From: Shewanella sp.
GTDB taxonomy: Bacteria; Pseudomonadota; Gammaproteobacteria; Enterobacterales; Shewanellaceae
Direction of reading: 5' to 3'
Assembly: GCA_004195335.1 (NCBI GenBank)
Contig: SDWK01001006.1
Span: 1-8,373, forward strand
DNA: 8,373 bases
Position numbers and translations under genes: made by a program. Positions 1 to 5,798 of the stretch are shown here, piece by piece. The notes below the pieces were generated by a model that did not search any database, was not told where the DNA came from, and was given only the letters and a program-made list of their open reading frames with translations. The stretch's first letter is position 1; every line of letters starts with the position of its first letter.

Positions 1-19
1 AGATGTGTATAAGAGACAG
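1..19 (+). other. Tn5 mosaic-end sequencing adapter (artefact)
   Basis: The first 19 bases read AGATGTGTATAAGAGACAG, exactly the hyperactive Tn5 transposase mosaic end used in Nextera-type libraries. A perfect 19-base match flush with position 1 is best explained as untrimmed adapter at a contig edge, not as genomic sequence or a natural Tn5/IS50 end. Genomic sequence therefore probably begins at about position 20. Confidence 0.95.
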
Positions 20-20
20 A

Positions 21-49
21 AGATAATCTTATCTCCGATCCTTTAAGGA
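21..49 (+). promoter_or_regulatory. Possible -10 element in a dyad, plus RBS of the mini-cytochrome
   Basis: AGATAA (21-26) and TTATCT (29-34) form a perfect dyad with a 2-base centre. GATAAT at 22-27 matches a sigma70 -10 box at five of six positions, but any -35 box would lie in sequence lost at the contig edge. The ribosome binding site AAGGA (45-49) sits six bases before the ATG at 56 and supports that start. The RBS is solid; the promoter reading is weak. Confidence 0.4.
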
Positions 50-55
50 ATACTT

Positions 56-283
56 ATGAAATACCTGACTCTGTTAACTGCCCTCGTTTTTGCCGGTTCT
101 GCTGCCGCCACAGATTGCTCCGATTGCCATGAAACAATCGATCAGACTGTGCATTTAGAAGCGGAAGCGACAATGGCGACCTGTAATGATTGTCATGATC
201 TTGGTAGCGCACATGAAGTCGATATGGATATTCATGAAGGGACTCTGACTCTCAAAGAGTGTACTGACTGTCACGGGATGTAA
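56..283 (+). CDS. Small periplasmic triheme cytochrome c (cytochrome c3-like)
   Basis: This is a 75-residue secreted c-type cytochrome that probably shuttles electrons in the periplasm. Residues 1-18 form a Sec signal peptide with a short charged start, a hydrophobic core and an Ala-rich end, with likely cleavage near Ala18. The mature part of about 57 residues carries three CxxCH heme-attachment motifs at 21-25, 43-47 and 69-73. The remaining histidines, His33, His53 and His60, are exactly enough to be the distal ligands of three bis-His hemes. The third motif ends two residues before the C terminus. The length is below that of the small tetraheme cytochromes of Shewanella (about 90 residues, four hemes), so this is either a distinct triheme type or a one-heme reduction. 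The start at 56 is supported by AAGGA six bases upstream and by the signal peptide. It faces the LysR genes convergently. Its electron partner is unknown; related small cytochromes often sit next to flavocytochrome-type reductases, but anything upstream is lost at the contig edge. Confidence 0.85.
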   Translation: MKYLTLLTALVFAGSAAATDCSDCHETIDQTVHLEAEATMATCNDCHDLGSAHEVDMDIHEGTLTLKECTDCHGM

Positions 284-297
284 TTCCTGGCTTGAAC

Positions 298-323
298 GTC
301 CTCGGCCGATTCGTGCCGAGGAC
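298..323. terminator. Stem-loop between convergent genes, possible bidirectional terminator
   Basis: Arms 298-306 and 315-323 (GTCCTCGGC / GCCGAGGAC) are perfectly complementary over nine GC-rich pairs around an 8-base loop. The hairpin lies between the end of the mini-cytochrome gene and the end of the LysR operon, where a shared terminator is expected. No T run follows on either strand, so it is not a canonical intrinsic terminator. It may instead protect 3' ends or act together with Rho. Confidence 0.45.
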
Positions 324-385
324 AAATTACCTGCTTTCAACCTCTCCTCCCCTATATCCTTTTATGCACGACCCTCGACCCTTGT

Positions 386-1336
386 TTATCTATGGGCCTC
401 GGTGATGAATTTTTCCAGAGCTTGCTGCAGCCATTGAGGTGAGCTGAGCTGACCTTCCTGATTGTGCTTTAACCATAAATAGGTCGTTGGATAACTGAAG
501 TTTTTGAGTATGTCTTTATCTTGTTGGTAATCCAGTATCTCAGCGTGAAGTCCTTTGATATTTTGCAAAAAGATAACCGCAGCCCTGACACCCACTATGA
601 TGATGGCATTTGAGTTCAATAGGGTATTGGCGGCACTTCCCAGATCAGAGACTGTGGCAAATACTTCTAATTTTTTCCCCTGTCTCTTCGCATAGTTGAC
701 CAATGGTGATTTGTTGGCGGGGAAGGGCATGGTGATCAGCTTCACTATCGGGTAGTTAATCATTTCATCGATAACCGGGTTGTGCCAAATCGGGTGCCCT
801 TCACGCGCAATTAAGTGCCCACCTCTGTGTTGAATGATGGGCTTTGACAATATTCCCTTTCTATCGGCGGGTTCGAAGGTGATAGCAGCGTCGAGATCGC
901 CATTTTGGAACTGTTCTATGCTGTTTTTTGTCCAGGGGCAGAGGGTGACATTTGTCTTGGTATTATTTTTTTCCGCCGCCTTAATAATGGTTTGAGGTAA
1001 GTTGATTTCGAGTTGTGGCACGGTGGCAATCGTGAAACTGGGCTCGTGATGGTGCTGAATATTGTGTAAGTATTGCTGTGCTTGAGTGCTTGCCTCAAGC
1101 ATACCCTGCATCTGAGGGTAGAGGTTGTGAGCAAGCTCAGTGGCCTCGAGACGGTTATTTTGCCTGATAAAAAGTGGATCTGAGAATGCCTTTCTCAGTG
1201 CGTTTAACTCGCGACTGACCTTAGGTTGAGACAGGGCTAAATGTTCGGCCACATCATTCACGGCCTGCTTCAGATAGACTTGGCAAAATATTTCAATGCT
1301 TAGTAAGTTGAGATTCAGCAACTTATCTATGGACAT
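386..1336 (-). CDS. LysR-family transcriptional regulator (promoter-distal paralogue)
   Basis: This is a 316-residue LysR-type regulator, the usual length for the family. Residues about 8-68 form the winged helix-turn-helix DNA-binding domain, including the recognition-helix stretch SQPKVSRELNALR (36-48) and the wing motif DPLFIR. A linker helix follows, then a periplasmic-binding-protein-like effector domain from about residue 98 to 305. It is clearly paralogous to the protein encoded just upstream on this strand: both share PLFIR, HPIW in mid-domain, YAK-QG before an A-VS-L segment, an SNA motif, and a C-terminal WLQ-A---FI. Its ATG follows a purine-rich Shine-Dalgarno (AAAAGGAAAG, complement of 1341-1350) and starts 16 bp after the upstream paralogue's stop, so the two are probably co-transcribed. 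The inducer is unknown. The adjacent divergent decaheme gene is the obvious candidate target, by position only. Confidence 0.9.
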   Translation of the reverse strand: MSIDKLLNLNLLSIEIFCQVYLKQAVNDVAEHLALSQPKVSRELNALRKAFSDPLFIRQNNRLEATELAHNLYPQMQGMLEASTQAQQYLHNIQHHHEPSFTIATVPQLEINLPQTIIKAAEKNNTKTNVTLCPWTKNSIEQFQNGDLDAAITFEPADRKGILSKPIIQHRGGHLIAREGHPIWHNPVIDEMINYPIVKLITMPFPANKSPLVNYAKRQGKKLEVFATVSDLGSAANTLLNSNAIIIVGVRAAVIFLQNIKGLHAEILDYQQDKDILKNFSYPTTYLWLKHNQEGQLSSPQWLQQALEKFITEAHR

Positions 1337-1352
1337 TTATCTTTCCTTTTAT

Positions 1353-2306
1353 TCAGGGCTTTAATGCGACGTTGTCGTATATAAATTGTGTTATCGCTAA
1401 CTGTAACCAACTGGGGATTTGATGATTCTGCTTTCTCTTGGTCAAATAATGCCGGGGAAGACCGCTTCTCTGACAGAGTTGAAGTTGCTGCTCTGTAGAC
1501 AATCTCATCGAACGTATATTGCTATTCATATTTAGAAAGGTTATCGCATTTAACGCGCTCACCAAGGTCAGAGCATTGCTGGTCTCTAATAGGATGCTGA
1601 GATCGGCTAAGCCACTGACCTTCGCCTCGATATTGAGCTCCACTCCCTGATCTTTTGCGTAGAACTCTAGCGGATCTCTGAGATCACAGAACTCAGGCAT
1701 GTCGATAACGATATAGGCTTGTTTGAGAATATTATCTAATGCCGTGGGGTTGGCGGTTTCCCAAATAGGGTGGCTCTTGTTACCGACAAGGTATAGGGAC
1801 TCTCCCTCGGCAATAAAATCCGACTGCAACTGCTCGGTATTATAGGCTCTGTGGGTGATGGCCAGATCGATCTCTTTCTGTTTTATCAAGCTGCCGACAT
1901 CACCTGTGCAGGGTTTAATATTAAAAAGGTATTTTTTCTGATGTTCGGTCGCCTTATCTTGTAATAGACGACTCAGGTTCGATGAAAGCAGTGGCGGACA
2001 GGCGATAACAATTTCTTTCTTATGAGTATTATCCGATTCAATATTGAGGCGACTACAATTCTCCGCAATCTGGATGATTTTTTTCATCGACGGATAGATC
2101 TCATCGGCCAACTGGCTGCGTTCGAAGCCGTGCTGCTTACGGATAAATAGAGGGGCATCGAGAGAGTGGCGTAAGGCCTTCAAACTTCGGCTTATCTTGG
2201 AGGCGGGTACATTCAGAGCCTGACCCACTAATGTTGAGTTTAATGACTCATAAAGTAGTACAAATACTTGGATATCAAAGAGATTGTTCTGCTTAAACTT
2301 ACTCAT
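1353..2306 (-). CDS. LysR-family transcriptional regulator (promoter-proximal paralogue)
   Basis: From the ATG at 2306 this is a 317-residue LysR-type regulator. An in-frame GTG at 2330 would add eight residues. I prefer the ATG because its N terminus (MSKFKQNN) lines up with that of the tandem paralogue and gives nearly the same length. The GTG directly abuts a GAGAGG purine run with no spacing, while the ATG has no clear Shine-Dalgarno of its own, so the choice is not certain. The N-terminal winged helix-turn-helix spans about residues 8-66 and includes SKISRSLKALR and the wing motif APLFIR. The effector-binding domain follows from about 93 to 305. It is the first gene of a two-gene LysR operon and is transcribed away from the decaheme cytochrome gene across a control region of about 410 bp, the classic arrangement for a LysR protein controlling its divergent neighbour. 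Ligand and targets cannot be read from the sequence. Confidence 0.88.
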   Translation of the reverse strand: MSKFKQNNLFDIQVFVLLYESLNSTLVGQALNVPASKISRSLKALRHSLDAPLFIRKQHGFERSQLADEIYPSMKKIIQIAENCSRLNIESDNTHKKEIVIACPPLLSSNLSRLLQDKATEHQKKYLFNIKPCTGDVGSLIKQKEIDLAITHRAYNTEQLQSDFIAEGESLYLVGNKSHPIWETANPTALDNILKQAYIVIDMPEFCDLRDPLEFYAKDQGVELNIEAKVSGLADLSILLETSNALTLVSALNAITFLNMNSNIRSMRLSTEQQLQLCQRSGLPRHYLTKRKQNHQIPSWLQLAITQFIYDNVALKP

Positions 2307-2715
2307 TATTATTTTATTTATATAAAACACACCTCTCTAATTTAGGGGTAAACAAGCGACAATGCGAGGATCAATATCATGAAAATGAATGAAATGTAAT
2401 TAAGGTTATGTTTTTGTGAGCTTGAGCCTCTGGTATATTCGTTAATGATCTCTACTCCTCTCATTTCTATTATTCGTTGTTCGCAATTTCATTTTTCGAA
2501 TATCAGCCGGAACATCTGTTAAATATACGTTTGTTGATATCAAGTGTTGTAATAATATATGGAGTTAGCATGTCGCTCTGTTGTTTATTTACATCTTGGT
2601 GTTTTACACGGGTATTTGATCTGTGTGGCAAAGTGATGCGCTTCAAATTTATTTATCTGAAATATCTTTAGCATTTCGTATGAACCACAAGGTGGTTACA
2701 TATTAGGGAGATATA
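2307..2715. promoter_or_regulatory. Divergent control region between LysR operon and decaheme cytochrome gene
   Basis: This AT-rich stretch of about 410 bp separates divergently transcribed genes and should hold both promoters. Visible candidates are weak. TTGTTG (2531-2536) and TAATAT (2553-2558), 16 bp apart, could be a sigma70 promoter for the cytochrome gene, leaving a leader of about 150 nt. A 10-bp palindrome, TTGATATCAA (2534-2543), overlaps that -35 box. TGTGA at 2415-2419 resembles half of a CRP site but lacks the second arm. I see no full CRP, FNR or Fur site. The 64-codon frame inside this region does not look real. Confidence 0.6.
2679..2702 (+). promoter_or_regulatory. Dyad or leader hairpin immediately before the decaheme gene RBS
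   Basis: AACCAC (2683-2688) and GTGGTT (2692-2697) are perfect inverted arms around AAG. TATG (2679-2682) and CATA (2699-2702) extend the dyad to ten pairs, with one unpaired A at 2698. It ends two bases before the AGGGAG ribosome binding site (2705-2710), which lies five bases before the ATG at 2716. It could be an operator or, in the mRNA, a hairpin that modulates access to the ribosome binding site. Confidence 0.5.
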
Positions 2716-4875
2716 ATGATTATAACTAAAAGAAAAACGTCACTAGCACTGTTAATTGCATCTGCAATGATGGTCACTGGTTGTGGTGATGATGGTAAAG
2801 ATGGGCAAAACGGTGCAGATGGTTCAAATGGTGACAATGGCGAGAATGGTCAGCCCGGTACTTCCGGTCTTCATATCGACATGGCTGCCGAAGCGACTGC
2901 AAATATTACGAACGCAGCTTATGCAGACGGTATTATTACTGTCGATTTCGATCTGGCAAACCAACAGGGGGTCGGCCTCTTTGGATTGACCGGTGAGAAT
3001 GAGTTCCATGATTTCCGCTTCTCACTCGCTCAACTGCAAACTAACACAGGTTCTGAGCTAAAGCAGTGGATGTCACTGCTTAATGAAACAACCAATGATG
3101 CGGGCACAACATTCGAGCAAGGTTTTGAGAAATTAAATGATTGCCCTGAGTGTTTAGTCGACAACAAGGATGGTACCTACACCTATACATTTAATACTAA
3201 TCTAACGACCGCTGAAGACGCCGCGGGTATCGTGTTTGATGCCGGCCTGACTCAGCGTATCGCCATCGAGATGCAGTTCGAGTATGACTCGGGTCATGAA
3301 CTGGCTGAAAATGCACACTATGATTGGATCCCATCGACCAATGCCCAGGAGGGCATCGCGACCCGTGAGCTGGTCACACTGGAAACCTGCTACACCTGTC
3401 ATCAGCCCGATAGCTTAAAGGCCCATGGCGGACGTCGTCTGGACCTGGAAAACTGTCAGTCTTGTCACAACGGTATCGTTGCCGATCCGAACAATGTGTC
3501 GGTTGAACTTGGACATATGGTGCACGCTATCCATATGGGACCTGCGCGTGAAGGTAAAGATGCAGAGGGTAATGTTGTCAAGATGCCTTACACCATCGCG
3601 GGTTACGGCGGCGATCATGCATTTGATTACCCGGCATTCCCCACTAAGCCATTTATGGATTGTGCGGCTTGTCACGTCGAAGATGAAAACTTAGCGGATA
3701 AAGATCTATGGCTGGCCAATGTCAACGCTAATGCCTGTACGGGTTGTCACACTGACTCACCTGCACAGCATAAGTCGGATAAGAATTCTGAATTGGTTTG
3801 TACCGACTGTCACTCTGCTGCCGTACATGCCGATGGCGCAAAACCCTATCAGGCGGCGAAAGATTATAGTGTTGAAGTGAGTAACGTCACCATAAGTGCT
3901 GCTAATCTTATTCAGTTTGAGATGAAAATAATGGATGCTGCCGGTGCTTTGGTTTCCGAAGAGGAGGTCTATAAGCAAGGATATAGCAAGCCGTACATGG
4001 TTGTTAGCTGGGATGTTGAAAAGGATTACCCTGATTACAATCAGGCACCTTACAGCGAGCGTCGTATCGATATCAAAGATGAAACGAAAGCGACGTGGAA
4101 TGCTGATAATACAGTCAGTGTTGCCGTTACCATGAATTTCCCTGCAGATATCGCGGATCGTTCACTCGAAGTTTTACCTGTGCTTAAGGTATGTTTTGAG
4201 GAAGGGACGGATAAGCGTGCTAAATGTGACAGTGATGATGCCTACCCGGCTTACGTTCAGACTCCGGCGTATCGTACCATTTTAGGCGATAGCACCAAAC
4301 CTGTTGGTGAGCGTCGCTCGATTGTGGATACGGCTTCCTGTCATGGTTGTCACAGTTATGAGTTTTATCATGATTCTAATGGCGTGAACTGTATGGCTTG
4401 TCATACCAATGATAAGAGCCTTAAAGGTAATGGTCAGGCTAGCAATGGTGTCGATTTACTTAAATCTACCAGTTTCATGTATAAGGCACACAAAGCGACC
4501 GGGCATGATAACGGTCATGGTGGTAGCGGTACGATTCTTAAGACAGACTGTACAACTTGTCACTCGGCCGAAGAGGGATGGAGCGGTCTGGAATATGGCT
4601 TCGAACTTGGACGAAACAGTGGTGCGGCTCATACTATCCCGAGCACTCAAAGCCCGGCTGTCGGAGAGGTTGTTGAAACCTGGTTCGCTTCTCCTGATGC
4701 TGCAGCATGTATAAGTTGTCACCAGAAGTATATGTCTGACGCCAGCATGTCGCACCTTCAAAATAACGGTGCGTACATAGGCCCGGATAAGCAGATGGCT
4801 AAAGATGCTAAAGAAGCGTGTGCAACTTGTCACAGCCCAGAGAAGATCATGGAGCATCACGGTCACTCTCTTTAA
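2716..4875 (+). CDS. OmcA/MtrC-family outer-membrane decaheme c-type cytochrome (lipoprotein)
   Basis: This is a 719-residue surface cytochrome of the family that passes electrons to extracellular minerals, flavins or other acceptors. A lipoprotein signal ends in the lipobox VTGC, so Cys23 is the lipidated residue. Residues 24-51 are an unbroken Gly-X-X spacer. Ten CxxCH motifs start at residues 225, 247, 316, 341, 362, 542, 559, 612, 665 and 702. This gives the family's five-plus-five layout, with a beta-rich domain before each heme domain (about 52-215 and 380-535). The second beta domain has Cys493 and Cys504, a CX10C pair at the place where relatives have a conserved disulfide of variable spacing. 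Domain I also has an unusual Cys143-Pro-Glu-Cys146. The length lies between MtrC (about 670) and OmcA (735), and the HGGRR stretch after heme 1 looks more OmcA-like, but I cannot assign an orthologue. The start is supported by AGGGAG five bases upstream. No mtrA/mtrB-type partners are adjacent, and the gene appears monocistronic. Confidence 0.93.
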   Translation: MIITKRKTSLALLIASAMMVTGCGDDGKDGQNGADGSNGDNGENGQPGTSGLHIDMAAEATANITNAAYADGIITVDFDLANQQGVGLFGLTGENEFHDFRFSLAQLQTNTGSELKQWMSLLNETTNDAGTTFEQGFEKLNDCPECLVDNKDGTYTYTFNTNLTTAEDAAGIVFDAGLTQRIAIEMQFEYDSGHELAENAHYDWIPSTNAQEGIATRELVTLETCYTCHQPDSLKAHGGRRLDLENCQSCHNGIVADPNNVSVELGHMVHAIHMGPAREGKDAEGNVVKMPYTIAGYGGDHAFDYPAFPTKPFMDCAACHVEDENLADKDLWLANVNANACTGCHTDSPAQHKSDKNSELVCTDCHSAAVHADGAKPYQAAKDYSVEVSNVTISAANLIQFEMKIMDAAGALVSEEEVYKQGYSKPYMVVSWDVEKDYPDYNQAPYSERRIDIKDETKATWNADNTVSVAVTMNFPADIADRSLEVLPVLKVCFEEGTDKRAKCDSDDAYPAYVQTPAYRTILGDSTKPVGERRSIVDTASCHGCHSYEFYHDSNGVNCMACHTNDKSLKGNGQASNGVDLLKSTSFMYKAHKATGHDNGHGGSGTILKTDCTTCHSAEEGWSGLEYGFELGRNSGAAHTIPSTQSPAVGEVVETWFASPDAAACISCHQKYMSDASMSHLQNNGAYIGPDKQMAKDAKEACATCHSPEKIMEHHGHSL
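2785..2868 (+). repeat. Collagen-like Gly-X-X repeat encoded in the decaheme gene
   Basis: Residues 24-51 of the decaheme cytochrome place glycine at every third position (24, 27, 30 and so on to 51). The intervening residues are mostly Asp, Asn, Glu, Gln and Lys, for nine uninterrupted triplets. The tract lies directly after lipidated Cys23 and before the first folded domain, so it probably works as a flexible hydrophilic tether between the membrane anchor and the heme domains. Shorter Gly/Asp-rich tethers are known in OmcA and MtrC. Confidence 0.8.
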
Positions 4876-4883
4876 AAATTAAA

Positions 4884-4920
4884 TTCCCGGAAGGTGCTGT
4901 CCCTGCGTCTATTCCGGGAG
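4884..4920 (+). terminator. Stem-loop just downstream of the decaheme gene
   Basis: TCCCGGAA (4885-4892) pairs perfectly with TTCCGGGA (4912-4919), and a T-G wobble (4884/4920) extends the stem. The loop is 19 bases and only a short T-rich stretch follows. It starts nine bases after the stop codon and may terminate weakly or protect the 3' end. A stronger terminator lies downstream. Confidence 0.5.
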
Positions 4921-4968
4921 TTTATATGGTGAAGTAAAGTTCCAAAATAAAGTTTTTCCTGCAAAACC

Positions 4969-4993
4969 AAAGGCACTTTAGGGTGCCTTTTTT
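4969..4993 (+). terminator. Rho-independent terminator of the decaheme cytochrome transcript
   Basis: AAAGGCAC (4969-4976) and GTGCCTTT (4983-4990) form a perfect 8-bp stem around the 6-base loop TTTAGG, and the T run covers 4988-4993. This is a canonical intrinsic terminator about 95 bases after the stop codon. It separates the cytochrome gene from everything downstream. Confidence 0.88.
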
Positions 4994-5461
4994 ATGGCAT
5001 ACGTTCCAGTAACTAAAGCCATAAATTGGAGGGGGGCTTGCGCCAGAGTAAAGCATCAATTTCAAAGGGGGATAAATGTTGAGATCGTTTCTTATAACTA
5101 TTGAAATTGCTTCTTAATAAGTCATCCAGAGGTTTCTGGCGGGATCAGTCTCTCATTTTTTCAAAATAATAAAATTGGATATTTATGCTTTTCGGGGCAT
5201 TTAAACGGTCTAAATGAGGAGGCAACCACTAGCCATGGCCGATTAGCGTCATAATTTAAGCTAAAACTAGAGAGAAATGTTGTTTTGTTACATTGACGGT
5301 GATTGTCTCTATTTCAGAACAAACTAGCTCGCGCTGGAAGAGATGTTGTGAGTAAGTTAACCATTTGTTTGATGGCTTGGCGGTTGTACATGTATCTAAT
5401 CTCTATATTCTGCTTTTCATTCCTTCCCATATTACGAACAGGCGCCCTATTTATAGTGCTG

Positions 5462-5485
5462 TTTAATTACTGGTCAGTGATTAAA
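5462..5485. promoter_or_regulatory. 24-bp near-perfect palindrome, candidate operator
   Basis: Arms TTTAATTACTG (5462-5472) and CAGTGATTAAA (5475-5485) pair at ten of eleven positions, the exception being T5468 against G5479, around a central GT. The 2-base centre suits a double-stranded protein-binding site better than an RNA hairpin. Size and symmetry resemble operators of homodimeric repressors such as the GntR or TetR families, but no specific family can be assigned. It lies more than 300 bp upstream of the BMP gene. Confidence 0.5.
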
Positions 5486-5583
5486 TTAAGTCTAATATCA
5501 GACCCGTTCCCTATTATGCCGTAAATAGCCTGCATTTTCGTTCTAAAATTACATGAATGCTAATCATGCTGGTCACTTAGCTT

Positions 5584-5619
5584 GAATGGTGAACAGGGGG
5601 CAATTAGCCCTAGCCATTC
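5584..5619. other. Two-part imperfect hairpin in the intergenic region
   Basis: The outer stem GAATGG (5584-5589) / CCATTC (5614-5619) encloses an inner stem GGGC (5598-5601) / GCCC (5607-5610) with loop AATTA. A G-T pair (5597/5611) extends the inner stem, and an asymmetric internal loop separates the two stems. No T run follows, so it is not a clear terminator. It could be part of a structured RNA or simply chance. Confidence 0.3.
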
Positions 5620-5679
5620 TATACTTTACTGCTGTAAGCTCTATCCTCGTTAATGTACAAAGTCAGTATCTGAGCTGGT

Positions 5680-5700
5680 AATTTTGCAACAAAGCAAATT
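5680..5700. promoter_or_regulatory. Imperfect dyad upstream of the BMP gene, possible operator
   Basis: AATTTTGC (5680-5687) and GCAAATT (5694-5700) form an inverted repeat with one extra T, around AACAAA, and TGAGCT flanks it on both sides (5671-5676, 5700-5705). The complement of 5682-5690 contains GTTGCA, which begins like the CytR half-site GTTGCATT. A nucleoside-responsive operator would suit the downstream importer, but the match is partial and the reading is tentative. Confidence 0.3.
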
Positions 5701-5751
5701 GAGCTTAGGGGCAAAAAAAATACTGAATCGAAAATTATAAAGTTACTGCCC

Positions 5752-5785
5752 ATATACATATCTATATACATACTTACATACCTAC
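5752..5785 (+). repeat. Degenerate ATAC-type tetranucleotide repeat in the BMP leader
   Basis: Read in fours, this stretch is a run of variants of ATAC (ATAC, ATAT, CTAT, ATAC, ATAC, TTAC, ATAC, CTAC). It ends just before the GAGGA ribosome binding site (5789-5793). The degeneracy suggests an old, decayed simple repeat rather than an active phase-variable tract. It would keep the leader unstructured near the start codon. Confidence 0.55.
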
Positions 5786-5798
5786 AACGAGGACAATC

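Larger units (their letters stand above)
4994..5798. other. Long intergenic region without a convincing gene, rich in dyads
   Basis: I see no credible protein gene, tRNA or rRNA in these roughly 800 bases. The longest plus frame (5303-5524, 73 codons) begins with TTG, lacks a ribosome binding site, and matches nothing I recognise. Structured elements are present: a 9-bp inverted repeat with a 35-base spacer (5057-5065 and 5101-5109), a short hairpin CCAGA/TCTGG (5126-5139), a 24-bp near-palindrome (5462-5485), a two-part hairpin (5584-5619) and a dyad at 5680-5700. The region must contain the promoter of the BMP importer genes and could hide a small RNA or the remains of a lost gene. I found no clear sigma70 promoter, CRP site or PurR box by eye. 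Confidence 0.6.

Noticed and set aside
1..19. End of a natural Tn5/IS50 transposon
   Set aside because: The engineered mosaic end lies exactly at the sequence edge and no transposase or second end is present; library adapter is the simpler explanation.
2415..2430. TGTGA as a CRP site upstream of the decaheme gene
   Set aside because: The second arm after a 6-base spacer does not match TCACA, so there is no full site.
2534..2543. TTGATATCAA as an FNR site
   Set aside because: The half-sites resemble FNR arms, but the required 4-base spacer is absent, so it is only a short palindrome.
2477..2671. 64-codon plus-strand frame in the divergent control region
   Set aside because: It starts with TTG, has no ribosome binding site, shows a composition typical of AT-rich non-coding DNA, and covers the expected promoter of the decaheme gene.
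4456..4866. 136-codon minus-strand frame opposite the decaheme gene
   Set aside because: It is an antisense shadow of a heme-motif-rich coding region with no ribosome binding site or recognisable domain; the plus frame is unambiguously coding.
5076..5117. 13-codon ATG frame behind an AGGGGG motif
   Set aside because: The ribosome binding site looks good, but a peptide this short cannot be supported without conservation or expression data. It is mentioned only with the inverted repeat around it.
5303..5524. 73-codon plus-strand frame with a hydrophobic stretch
   Set aside because: It has a TTG start, no ribosome binding site and no recognisable family. Hydrophobicity arises readily from T-rich sequence, and the frame contains the 24-bp palindrome. 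Too weak to call a gene.
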